Shown here: piece after piece, positions 1-7,998 of the stretch | Layout of the letters: every line of letters starts with the position of its first letter | Position numbering within the stretch: the stretch's first letter is position 1 | Assembly: GCA_035506155.1 (NCBI GenBank) | Contig: DATJPX010000041.1 | Location: 1-64,000, forward strand | From: UBA877 sp035506155 | GTDB lineage: Bacteria; Chloroflexota; Anaerolineae; Anaerolineales; Villigracilaceae | Length of the DNA stretch: 64,000 nucleotides | Direction of reading: 5' to 3' | Notes under the pieces: generated by a model | What the model was told of the DNA's origin: nothing | Database searches by the model: none | Seen by the model: the letters and a program-made list of their open reading frames with translations, nothing else | Program-made: the position numbers and the translations under genes

Positions 1-210
1 GGCACTCCAGTCCCCGTCTGTGATCCCCAGCGCCAACAATTCTTGTGTGATCGTTTGCCTTGTAAAGTTGAATAGTTCCCCCAGTACCAGCCCCACCGCC
101 CGTCGGTACGGCCGCTCTTGTCGAAACGCCCGGCGGTGTGCTTGGATCAATTCCAGCACCGCTCCAATTAATCTTGGTACTCCGCCCGATTCCGTGCTAT
201 CCTTAATCAT
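1..210 (-). CDS. Transposase, N-terminal fragment (cut by window edge)
   Basis: An open frame reads leftward from ATG at 210 to the window edge without a stop (70 codons). The peptide begins MIKDSTESGG and continues through a basic helical stretch (AHRRAFRQERPYRRAV, then FTRQTITQELLALGI). I recall this as the N-terminus of DDE-type transposases common in Chloroflexota, but no catalytic residue lies in the visible part and the IS family cannot be fixed. A strong Shine-Dalgarno (AGGAGG) sits 6 nt upstream of the ATG, inside an inverted repeat listed separately. The right end of the element must lie between about 267 and the permease stop at 326; no terminal repeat can be confirmed without the left end. 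Confidence 0.6.
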   Translation of the reverse strand, partial: MIKDSTESGGVPRLIGAVLELIQAHRRAFRQERPYRRAVGLVLGELFNFTRQTITQELLALGITDGDWSA

Positions 211-211
211 A

Positions 212-266
212 GAAGCCTCCTGAGTTTTTGTATGTCCTTGTAACCATACTTTACTCGGGAGGCTTC
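212..266 (-). promoter_or_regulatory. Inverted repeat sequestering the transposase ribosome-binding site
   Basis: Two 14-nt arms (212-225 and 253-266) are complementary apart from one G-T pair and are separated by 27 nt. Read leftward, the second arm contains the AGGAGG ribosome-binding site of the transposase. A transcript entering from outside would therefore hide the translation start, as is known for IS10 and IS50. Read rightward, the same stem is followed by CTTTTTT and would also act as a terminator. The structure is seen directly; its role is inferred. Confidence 0.5.
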
Positions 267-325
267 CTTTTTTCAACTACCCCTGGTAAAAGGCCAAACT
301 CCAGGGCGCTTCTCTATATTCCAGG

Positions 326-2164
326 TCAATCCACCTTGCCTTCGGCGTCTCCCTGGGCGGTCTGACGGGGTGCTCCACCCAGCCTGGGCGCCTTCGGGTT
401 GTTGTCCAAATACTGCTGCAGCAATGAGGGAGCCTCGGGATGGTCGACGTGCAGGGCGTGGTCGTAGTCGCCGGCCGGGGTGGGCGCCTCGTAGCGGACC
501 GGGCGGCGAATGCCGAACAGTTCAAAGAAGCGGGCGATCCAGACGATCAGGTTGTAACGATACTCCTGCATGCGCAGGGACTGCCACTCCACGATGGAGG
601 CCATGGCGCCCTGGACGCGGGCTTTTTCGCGCACGATCCGGTAGATCTGCTTCGGTTCCCGGTAGCCGACCGGTGAGATCAGCACCAGGTTGGCTGTCAG
701 GGCCAGGACGCTGAAGGAGATCAGCACGATCCAGCCGCCTTCGGTCCACTTGGCCGCGATCTGACCAACGAAGACCAGGCCGGAAAGGATGGCGGCAAAC
801 CCGGCTCCGAAAGCCCCCCAGGACCGTTTGGCCCCCTTCGGGAAGGTTTTCAGGATGTGGCGGCGGATGGCAAATCCCATCATCATGATGGGCATGAAGA
901 CGCCGATCCCATAATAAGGGATGCCAAGAGCGGTCTGGCCCCGAATGAGGAAAGTAATGATGATGACGACGGCGAAAGCGATGGTTACCGAGCGGGTGAA
1001 GGTGCCGCGCTTGTCCCGGTAGACGATGATCTCGGGGATTTCCCCGATCGCCACGTCCCGCCATTCGGTCGCCTGCAGGTCCTGGAAGGCAGTCATGGAG
1101 GCTGCTGCCAGCAACCCGACCGCCAGGATCTGGTAGGCCCAGTACAGGACAATGCCGCCGGGGATCTGGCTGAAGCCGATAAAGGACAGGTTGGCCACCA
1201 GGGAACGTCCAGCCGTCGCATCGAAAGCATTGAAGTGGATGGCAAAATAGGTCAGGAAAGCGGTTGTCAGCCCGCCATAGAATAAGAAGGAAGTCTGGAC
1301 CATGCGGCCGATGCCGGATTTGCCGCTGTAGAATTCCCAGATGCCGTTCAGTTTGGGAAGTTTTTTCTTGCCCCACTTGACCAGGGCGAAGTCCTCATTG
1401 ACGACGAACTGGATGCCGTTGGACATGGCCTCCAGCCCGCTCAGGGCGACCAGCCCCTTCATCGATGCGGTCAGCATGCGATAGATCGCCGTCCAGAGTG
1501 AAGGGGTGGCGGCGGGAGGAATATAGGCATAAGGCTTGACGGACGGATTGGCTTTGGCGACGAAAAGGCCGATCGCCATCGTCAGGGTGAGCAGCACGAA
1601 GATCCCCAACATGGTGAAGACCACCCGGGACGATTCCCCCCGACCGCGGATGGTCAGGTACCACGTAACCGTCACCAGGGCGATGCCCAGACCGACATGG
1701 TAATACCAGGGAATATTGTACAAACTCTTCAGGGAAAGCAATTGGTCCACGCCGGACAGGCTGGAGACGACGATGGTAAAGATATAGTCCTGGAGCAGGA
1801 CGACCGCCACGATCAGACTCAATCCCGGCACCAGGTAGCGCATCGAGGCGGTATAGGAACCACCGCCTTCGTTAAAAACGCCCAGGGAATACATGTACAA
1901 GATGCCGAACACTGCATTCGCCACGGCGATGATCACGACCGCGATGAAGGCGTATTTTTGCAGGTTATAGGGATGGAGGGCGCTCATCATCTCACCCGTG
2001 GCGTAGAAGTAGGACGTGAAATAGTCCACGCCAAAGAGCGCCAGGGCGGCCAGCAGGCCGATCTGCCCGGCGCCGTGGATGGCGGCGTGTTCCTTCTTTT
2101 CGACCGGGGCGGCCTTGAAGGCGATGAAGACGATTACGATGAGCAATGCGATTGAGAAAAACAT
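326..2164 (-). CDS. KimA/YdaO-type potassium permease (APC superfamily), paralog 1
   Basis: A 612-residue, roughly 12-TM permease. Compared with Bacillus KimA as I remember it, the aligned landmarks are GVDYFTSYFYATGE (about 45-58, the unwound TM1), NEGGGSY (98-104), a following helix ending VDQLL, LSGLEAMSNGI, and YYGIGVFMP. KimA is a high-affinity K+ importer, often driven by proton symport. These copies carry an extra N-terminal hydrophobic segment (residues 1-17). Their C-terminal cytoplasmic tail (from about 510) differs from the Bacillus one. The gene lies 23 nt downstream of a KdpE-like regulator and has an AAAGG ribosome-binding site. Pipelines would probably call it amino-acid permease. 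The potassium assignment rests on these motifs plus the Kdp context. Confidence 0.78.
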   Translation of the reverse strand: MFFSIALLIVIVFIAFKAAPVEKKEHAAIHGAGQIGLLAALALFGVDYFTSYFYATGEMMSALHPYNLQKYAFIAVVIIAVANAVFGILYMYSLGVFNEGGGSYTASMRYLVPGLSLIVAVVLLQDYIFTIVVSSLSGVDQLLSLKSLYNIPWYYHVGLGIALVTVTWYLTIRGRGESSRVVFTMLGIFVLLTLTMAIGLFVAKANPSVKPYAYIPPAATPSLWTAIYRMLTASMKGLVALSGLEAMSNGIQFVVNEDFALVKWGKKKLPKLNGIWEFYSGKSGIGRMVQTSFLFYGGLTTAFLTYFAIHFNAFDATAGRSLVANLSFIGFSQIPGGIVLYWAYQILAVGLLAAASMTAFQDLQATEWRDVAIGEIPEIIVYRDKRGTFTRSVTIAFAVVIIITFLIRGQTALGIPYYGIGVFMPIMMMGFAIRRHILKTFPKGAKRSWGAFGAGFAAILSGLVFVGQIAAKWTEGGWIVLISFSVLALTANLVLISPVGYREPKQIYRIVREKARVQGAMASIVEWQSLRMQEYRYNLIVWIARFFELFGIRRPVRYEAPTPAGDYDHALHVDHPEAPSLLQQYLDNNPKAPRLGGAPRQTAQGDAEGKVD

Positions 2165-2187
2165 GGTTTACCTTTTTATCGACAGGG

Positions 2188-2906
<719 letters not shown>

Positions 2907-2910
<4 letters not shown>

Positions 2911-2939
2911 CTCGGATCATTCACTGGCGAACCTTGCAT
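2907..2939 (-). other. Possible 10-codon leader peptide coupled to RR1
   Basis: ATG at 2939 opens a 10-codon frame (MQGSPVNDPR) whose TGA stop overlaps the RR1 ATG. Since RR1 lacks an obvious ribosome-binding site, coupling through this leader could set its translation. The leader's own ribosome-binding site is weak, so this may be chance. Confidence 0.2.
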
Positions 2940-2971
2940 TTCAACCGCGGCACGGATTTCGCGGAGCCACG

Positions 2972-3097
2972 TCAAGAGGGGGGCAATAAAACCTGGCTCA
3001 GCGTCAAGGGCGTGTCAAGGCAACAGGCTGGATTTTACATTTGGTTCAATCAAGGCGATGACAAGGAAGGCTGGAATAATGTCAAGAAATCGTCAAG
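2972..3097 (-). promoter_or_regulatory. Two tandem KdpE-type operator modules upstream of RR1-permease 1
   Basis: On the + strand, half-sites NCAAN begin at 2972, 2983, 3004 and 3015 (TCAAG, GCAAT, TCAAG, TCAAG) and again at 3050, 3061, 3082 and 3093 (TCAAG, ACAAG, TCAAG, TCAAG). Each module keeps the offsets 0, 11, 32, 43. The 11-bp repeat is what OmpR/PhoB-family dimers recognise in tandem. In the transcribed direction the motif reads CTTGA. The proximal half-site forms TTGACG, a possible -35, but I see no good -10 at standard spacing. The module ends 62 nt before the RR1 start. Confidence 0.75.
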
Positions 3098-3101
3098 AAA
3101 T

Positions 3102-3138
3102 AAAAACTCCAGGCGGGTGATGACGCCTGGAGTTTTTT
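3102..3138 (-). terminator. Bidirectional terminator after permease 2
   Basis: A 14-bp stem (3102-3115 with 3124-3137, AACTCCAGGCG core) with an 8-nt loop is flanked by T-runs on both strands. It lies 50 nt past the stop of permease 2 and separates that gene from the RR1 promoter region. Confidence 0.85.
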
Positions 3139-3186
3139 CATGAGATTCTCTGTTCTTATTGAAATGGTTTTGCTTTTGCGATCCTG

Positions 3187-5019
3187 CTAATCCTCTTTCC
3201 CTTCCTCATTCCCGCCCGCGGTTTGTTTGGGCGCGCCGCCGAGGGCAGGCTGCTTCTGGTTGCTGTCCAAATACTGCTGTAGCAGAGAGGGGGCGTCCGG
3301 GTGATCGGCGTGCAGGGCGTGATCATAATCGCCAACCGGCACGGGTGGCTCGAAACGGATCGGGCGGCGGACCCCGAACACCTCGAAGAAGCGGGCGATC
3401 CAGGCGATCAGGTTGTAGCGGTATTCCTGCATTTTAAGGGACTGCCACTCGACGATGGATGCCATGGCGCCCTGGACGCGAGCTTTCTCCCGGACGATCC
3501 GGAAGATCTGCTTGGGCTCGCGGTAACCGATCGGCGAGATGAGAAGCAGGTTGGCGGTCACGATCAGAACGCTGAAGGAGATCAGCACCACCCAGCCGCC
3601 CTCTGTCCACTTGCCGGCGATCTGGCCGACGAAGACGATCCCGGAAAGGACGCCCGCGAAGCCGGCTCCAAGGGTGCCCCAAAACCGTTTTGCCCCTTTG
3701 GCCGTTTTGAGGATGTGCTGGCGGATGGCGAATCCCATCACCATGATCGGCATGAACACACCGATGCCGTAATAGGGCACGGCCGCGCTCGTATCGCCTC
3801 GTACGATGAGCTGGATCAATACGGCGACGACGAACCCGGCTGTGACCGAACGGGTAAATGTCCCGGCCCGGTTGCGATAAACGACGATTTCCGGGATTTC
3901 ACCGATGGCAACGTCCCGCCAGGCAGTAGCCTGCAGGTCCTGGAAGGCGGTCATCGAGGCGGCCGCCAGCAGGGCCACCGCCAGGACCTGATAAGTCCAG
4001 TAGAGGACGTTCCCTCCCGGAATCTGGCCGAAGCCGATGTAAGCCAGGTTCCCTACCAGAGAGCGGCCGGCCACCTTGTCGAATGCGTTGAAATGGATGG
4101 CGAAGTATGCCAGGAAGGCGGTGGTAATGCCGCCGTAGAAGAGGAAGGAGGTCTGCACCAGCCGGCCGATGCCTGATTTGCCACTGTAGAAAGACCATAA
4201 CCCGTGCAGGAATTTCAGATTTTTCTTGCCCCACTTGACGATCCCGGCGTCCTCGTCGATGACGAACTGGATGCCATTGGACATGGCCTCCAGCCCGCTC
4301 AGGGCGACCAGCCCCTTCATCGATGCAGTCAGCATGTGATAGATCGCCGTCCAGAGCGTCGGGGTGGGCAGGGTCTGCTCATAGGGCAGGACCTCCGCCC
4401 CGCGGCCTTTGGCAAGGAAGAGCCCGACTGCCATGACGATCGACAGCATAATGAAAATGCCCAGCATAGTGAAGACCACCCGGGCGGATTCGCCCCGACC
4501 GCGGATGGTCAGGTACCACGTGATGGCTGCCAGGCTGGCGCCGACCAGGAAACGGATCCACCAGTATGTGTTGACGGATTTCGTGATCGAAAGGAGTTGG
4601 TCGACGCCGGAGAGGGTGGAGACGACGATGGTAAAGATGTAGTCCTGGATCAGGACCACCGCCACCACCAGGCTCAGACCCGGCGCCAGGTAACGCATCG
4701 CGGCGGTGTAGGACCCGCCGCCTTCGTTGAAGATACCCAGGGAATACATGTACAAGAAACCGAAGACCGCATTGGCAAAGGCGATCAGGCTGACGGCGAT
4801 GAAGGCATATTTTTGCAGGTTATAGGGATGGAGGGCGCTCATCATCTCACCCGTGGCGTAGAAATAGGACGTGAAATAATCCACACCGAAGAGCGCCAGG
4901 GCGGCCAGCAGGCCGATCTGCCCGGCGCCGTGGATGGCGGCGTGTTCCTTCTTTTCGACCGGGGCGGCCTTGAAGGCGAGAAACACGATGACGATGAGCA
5001 ATGCGATTGAGAAGAACAT
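3187..5019 (-). CDS. KimA/YdaO-type potassium permease, paralog 2
   Basis: A 610-residue APC-superfamily permease with the same landmarks as paralog 1: GVDYFTSYFYATGEMM, NEGGGSY, LSGLEAMSNGI and PYYGIGVFMPIM. The first 70 residues are identical to those of paralog 1, and much of the DNA there is too, which points to a recent duplication or gene conversion. The middle (about 150-215) and the C-terminal tail have diverged. Unlike the other two, this copy has no regulator of its own. It stands alone behind a single operator module and is divergent from the ClC gene. ATG at 5019 is preceded by AAAAGG. The K+ substrate is inferred from family and context. Confidence 0.78.
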   Translation of the reverse strand: MFFSIALLIVIVFLAFKAAPVEKKEHAAIHGAGQIGLLAALALFGVDYFTSYFYATGEMMSALHPYNLQKYAFIAVSLIAFANAVFGFLYMYSLGIFNEGGGSYTAAMRYLAPGLSLVVAVVLIQDYIFTIVVSTLSGVDQLLSITKSVNTYWWIRFLVGASLAAITWYLTIRGRGESARVVFTMLGIFIMLSIVMAVGLFLAKGRGAEVLPYEQTLPTPTLWTAIYHMLTASMKGLVALSGLEAMSNGIQFVIDEDAGIVKWGKKNLKFLHGLWSFYSGKSGIGRLVQTSFLFYGGITTAFLAYFAIHFNAFDKVAGRSLVGNLAYIGFGQIPGGNVLYWTYQVLAVALLAAASMTAFQDLQATAWRDVAIGEIPEIVVYRNRAGTFTRSVTAGFVVAVLIQLIVRGDTSAAVPYYGIGVFMPIMVMGFAIRQHILKTAKGAKRFWGTLGAGFAGVLSGIVFVGQIAGKWTEGGWVVLISFSVLIVTANLLLISPIGYREPKQIFRIVREKARVQGAMASIVEWQSLKMQEYRYNLIAWIARFFEVFGVRRPIRFEPPVPVGDYDHALHADHPDAPSLLQQYLDSNQKQPALGGAPKQTAGGNEEGKED

Positions 5020-5088
5020 GATTGACCTTTTCTGAAATTCCTGGGATGCAGCGGAATTACGCCGGCGGCCTTTTCCAGCCGCAGGATG

Positions 5089-5136
5089 TCAATTAAAAAT
5101 CAAGAAACGGGAGAATTGTATCAAGAAATCGTCAAG
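5089..5136 (-). promoter_or_regulatory. Single KdpE-type operator module upstream of permease 2
   Basis: Half-sites start at 5089 (TCAAT), 5100 (TCAAG), 5121 (TCAAG) and 5132 (TCAAG), reproducing the 0/11/32/43 geometry. The permease-proximal site lies in TTGACA (5092-5087), 70 nt before the ATG. The module is in the intergenic space shared with the rightward ClC gene, so it could affect both. Confidence 0.75.
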
Positions 5137-5251
5137 ATTTGCGGACGGGGCAGAATGCAATGTTTTTGTACTCCCACAATTAAGTCCTATAATAGCGGGC
5201 AACTGAAGTGTCTCGAATATTCCCGCCTTTTTTGATCCTCTCTTCTTGATT

Positions 5252-7249
5252 ATGAAAACTCTCTCGCTTTGGCTCAAACGCATCCTGGCTGCCGAAACCC
5301 TTTCCATGGCCGGGATTGCCATCCTGGTCGGCCTTGTAAGCGGCGCAGGCGTCTGGCTCTTCAAGCGCCTGATCGACCTGTTCCATTTCATGGCTTTCAG
5401 CGGATTGGGGAAATGGCTTTCCCCCCTGGGAGGCTGGAGCGTTGCTGTGCTCCCGGCCCTTGGCGGGCTAATCGTTGGCCTGATCGTCCATTTCCTGGTC
5501 GGCAGCGAGCGCATCCACGGTACGGCCGGCGTGATGGAGTCCGTGGCCCTTGCAGGCGGCCGCCTGCGCTATCGACGCGCTCCCGCCAAGGCGTTGGCAG
5601 CGGCTCTTTCGATCGGTTCGGGCGCCTCGGTTGGACCGGAGGACCCGTCCGTGCAGATCGGCGCCAATCTGGGTTCCATGTTCGGACAATGGCTGCACCT
5701 GTCCGATGACCGGGTCCGGACGCTTGTCTCGGCCGGAGCTGCTTCGGGGATCGCTGCGGCGTTCAATGCGCCGATCGCCGGGGTATTCTTTGCCCTGGAG
5801 ATCGTCCTGGGGGAGATCGGCAGCGGAGCCCTGGGGACGATCGTGATCGCTGCAGTCGTCTCGGCTGTCTTCACTCAGGCAGTCAGCGGGACCCAGCCGG
5901 CCTTCCCGATCCCGGCTTACTCTTTCAATTCGGTCTGGGAACTGCCGCTGTACCTTGGCCTGGGCTTACTGGCCGGGCCGATCTCGGCGATCTTCACCCG
6001 CTCCCTATACTTTGCCCAGGATGCGTTCCACTCCTGGCGCGTCCCCGACTGGGTGCGGACGGCCGCGGCCGGCCTCCTGGTCGGCTTGACCGGAATCTTC
6101 CTGCCCCGGATTTTCGGCGTCGGTTACGATACCATCGGCGAGGTCCTTAATAAGAACGACCTGGCGATCGGCCTGCTCGTGTTGCTGCTGGTCGCCAAGA
6201 TCGTGTTGACCTCGACCAGCCTGGGGGGCGGATTCGTCGGCGGCGTTTTCGCGCCATCCCTGTTCATCGGGGCGGTCCTCGGCAGCGCTTTCGGGTGGCT
6301 CTCCGCCCGCCTCTTCCCGGGATTGAACATCAATCCTTCTGCCTTCGCCCTGGTCGGAATGGCCGCGGTGATGGCAGGTACCGCGCATGCGCCGTTGACG
6401 GCCATCCTGCTGCTCTTCGAAATGACCAACGATTATCGGATCATCCTGCCTCTCATGTTTGCCGTCGCGGTCAGCCTGCTGGTTTCCCAGAGATTGCAGC
6501 GTGATTCTGTTTACATGCTGGGATTGAAACGCCAGGGCATTCGCCTCGATCGCGGGCGGGATGTCGAAGTTTTGCAGACTATCACTGTCGCCGAAGCCAT
6601 GCACAAAAATATCCGCCCTCTTTCGGCCTCCTTGCCGCTGGCGAAAGCAGTTGCCGCACTGGCGCGCACGCGCAGCCACGGAGCGGCGGTGGTGGATAAG
6701 GATGGCGACTTGGTGGGGGTTCTCACCCTGCAGGATATCGACCGGGCCTATGCCGAAGGGAGAACCCGGGCCCGGGTCGGGGCGATCAGCGTTCGGGAGC
6801 CCCAGGTGGCATACCCGGATGAGGCCCTCAGCGTGGCTCTGCAGCGGATGAGCCGGGGGGACTTCGGGCGTCTGCCGGTTGTGGAACGGGAGAATCCTCA
6901 CAAGCTGCTTGGCATGCTCAACCGGGCGGATGTCATCCACTCGTACGATATCGCCCTGAACCGGCGGGCCGCCCAGCGGCACCAGGTCCACCAGGCGAGC
7001 CTGGACGCGCTCACCCCCGAACAGGTCAACGTCAGTGAGGTGGTCGTGGAGACTGGCTCGGCCTGCGCCGGGAAGAAAATGAAAGAGATCGCCTGGCCGG
7101 CCGGCTCGATCATCGCTTCCCTGCGGCGCGGCGCACGCGTGGTCATCCCGCGCGGCGAGACCGTGATCAGGGCCGGGGATGTACTGGTCGTGGTGACAGA
7201 GGGGAAGAACAAGCGGGCGGTTCTCGATATTTGCCGCGACCAAAATTAA
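5252..7249 (+). CDS. ClC chloride channel/antiporter with CBS pair and TrkA_C domain
   Basis: About 665 residues. The N-terminal ~430 form a ClC membrane domain. It has GSGASVGPEDP, with the external gating glutamate in the GxExP position, and GGGFVGGVFAP. Two CBS repeats follow (AEAMHKNIRPL at about 448 and ISVREPQVAYPDEAL at about 510), then a C-terminal TrkA_C/RCK_C-like domain (VSEVVVETGSACAGKK to DVLVVVTEG). RCK_C domains bind small ligands such as c-di-AMP and gate K+ transporters, so a role in charge-balancing K+ uptake is plausible. ATG at 5252 is chosen; an in-frame TTG at 5246 is the alternative, and neither has a strong ribosome-binding site. Confidence 0.9.
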   Translation: MKTLSLWLKRILAAETLSMAGIAILVGLVSGAGVWLFKRLIDLFHFMAFSGLGKWLSPLGGWSVAVLPALGGLIVGLIVHFLVGSERIHGTAGVMESVALAGGRLRYRRAPAKALAAALSIGSGASVGPEDPSVQIGANLGSMFGQWLHLSDDRVRTLVSAGAASGIAAAFNAPIAGVFFALEIVLGEIGSGALGTIVIAAVVSAVFTQAVSGTQPAFPIPAYSFNSVWELPLYLGLGLLAGPISAIFTRSLYFAQDAFHSWRVPDWVRTAAAGLLVGLTGIFLPRIFGVGYDTIGEVLNKNDLAIGLLVLLLVAKIVLTSTSLGGGFVGGVFAPSLFIGAVLGSAFGWLSARLFPGLNINPSAFALVGMAAVMAGTAHAPLTAILLLFEMTNDYRIILPLMFAVAVSLLVSQRLQRDSVYMLGLKRQGIRLDRGRDVEVLQTITVAEAMHKNIRPLSASLPLAKAVAALARTRSHGAAVVDKDGDLVGVLTLQDIDRAYAEGRTRARVGAISVREPQVAYPDEALSVALQRMSRGDFGRLPVVERENPHKLLGMLNRADVIHSYDIALNRRAAQRHQVHQASLDALTPEQVNVSEVVVETGSACAGKKMKEIAWPAGSIIASLRRGARVVIPRGETVIRAGDVLVVVTEGKNKRAVLDICRDQN

Positions 7250-7255
7250 ACGGCT

Positions 7256-7280
7256 GGAGGGTGGGACCTTCCCACCCTCC
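7256..7280. terminator. Hairpin between convergent ClC and kdpE genes
   Basis: A perfect 11-bp GC-rich stem (GGAGGGTGGGA with its complement) has a 3-nt loop and sits between the two convergent stops. On the minus strand it is followed by a TTTAATTTT stretch; on the plus strand by GATCCCCCCTTT. Confidence 0.75.
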
Positions 7281-7302
7281 GATCCCCCCTTTGCATTCGA
7301 TT

Positions 7303-7998
7303 TCAGAAAACCTTCAACCGGTATCCGACGCCCGGTTCCGTTACGATGTAGCTCGGGCGGGCCGGATCTGGTTCGATCTTCCGGCGCAGGTTGCTGATGT
7401 TGACCTGCAACATGTGTGTCTCGCTTTCGTAAGCGGTCCCCCAAACGGCGCGCAGGAGCTGGTCATGGGTGAGGACTTTCCCCGAGTGCTTGATGAGTGT
7501 ACGCAGCAGGTCGTATTCGGTGGGGGTCAGGGCCACTTCCTGGCCGTTCACCCGAACCTCGCGCTGGTTCATGTCCACGACCAGGCCGCCGGTGGTGAAG
7601 ACCGGCTCGTTGTCGGTCTGGGCGGAGCGCCGCACCGCCACCCGCAGCCGCGCCATCAGCTCACCGACCCCGAAGGGCTTGGTGAGGTAATCGTCGGCGC
7701 CGGCGTCCAGGGCGGCGATCTTGTCCTTTTCCTGTTCGCGGACCGAGACGATGATGATCGGAATCTGGCTCCACTCGCGCAGGCGGCGCGTCACTTCCAC
7801 GCCGTCGATGTCGGGCAGGCCCAGGTCGAGAATGACCACGTCGGGATGTTCGCTGGCGACCGCCGCCAGGGCTTCCTCGCCGTTGGTGGCTTCCAGGACG
7901 ATGAACTGGCTGCCCAGGGAGGCTTTTAGAAAACGCCGGATCGAGCGTTCGTCGTCTACCACGAGGACACGCAAATTCGTTTCAGGCATGGCGCTCAC
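7303..7998 (-). CDS. kdpE: KdpE response regulator of the kdp operon
   Basis: A 231-residue OmpR/KdpE-type regulator. It has an acidic pair at D15-D16, phosphoacceptor D58 in ILDLGLPD, switch lysine in YLTKPFGVGEL, and a winged helix with ALTPTEYDLLRTLIKHSGKVLT and terminal GVGYRLK. Known KdpE is phosphorylated by KdpD and activates kdpFABC at low K+ or low turgor. The start is GTG at 7998, overlapping the kdpD TGA (GTGA coupling); an in-frame ATG lies at 7989. It is the last gene of the operon, before the hairpin at 7256. Confidence 0.95.
   Translation of the reverse strand: MSAMPETNLRVLVVDDERSIRRFLKASLGSQFIVLEATNGEEALAAVASEHPDVVILDLGLPDIDGVEVTRRLREWSQIPIIIVSVREQEKDKIAALDAGADDYLTKPFGVGELMARLRVAVRRSAQTDNEPVFTTGGLVVDMNQREVRVNGQEVALTPTEYDLLRTLIKHSGKVLTHDQLLRAVWGTAYESETHMLQVNISNLRRKIEPDPARPSYIVTEPGVGYRLKVF

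Noticed and set aside
3..300. Complete insertion sequence with both terminal repeats
   Set aside because: Only the first 70 codons of the transposase lie inside the window, so the left end cannot be seen and no target duplication can be confirmed.
5020..5245. c-di-AMP (ydaO) riboswitch upstream of the KimA genes
   Set aside because: Bacillus kimA is controlled by this riboswitch, so I looked for its conserved core before each KimA-type gene. I see only the repeat operators and short leaders, with no room for the aptamer in three of the four operons.
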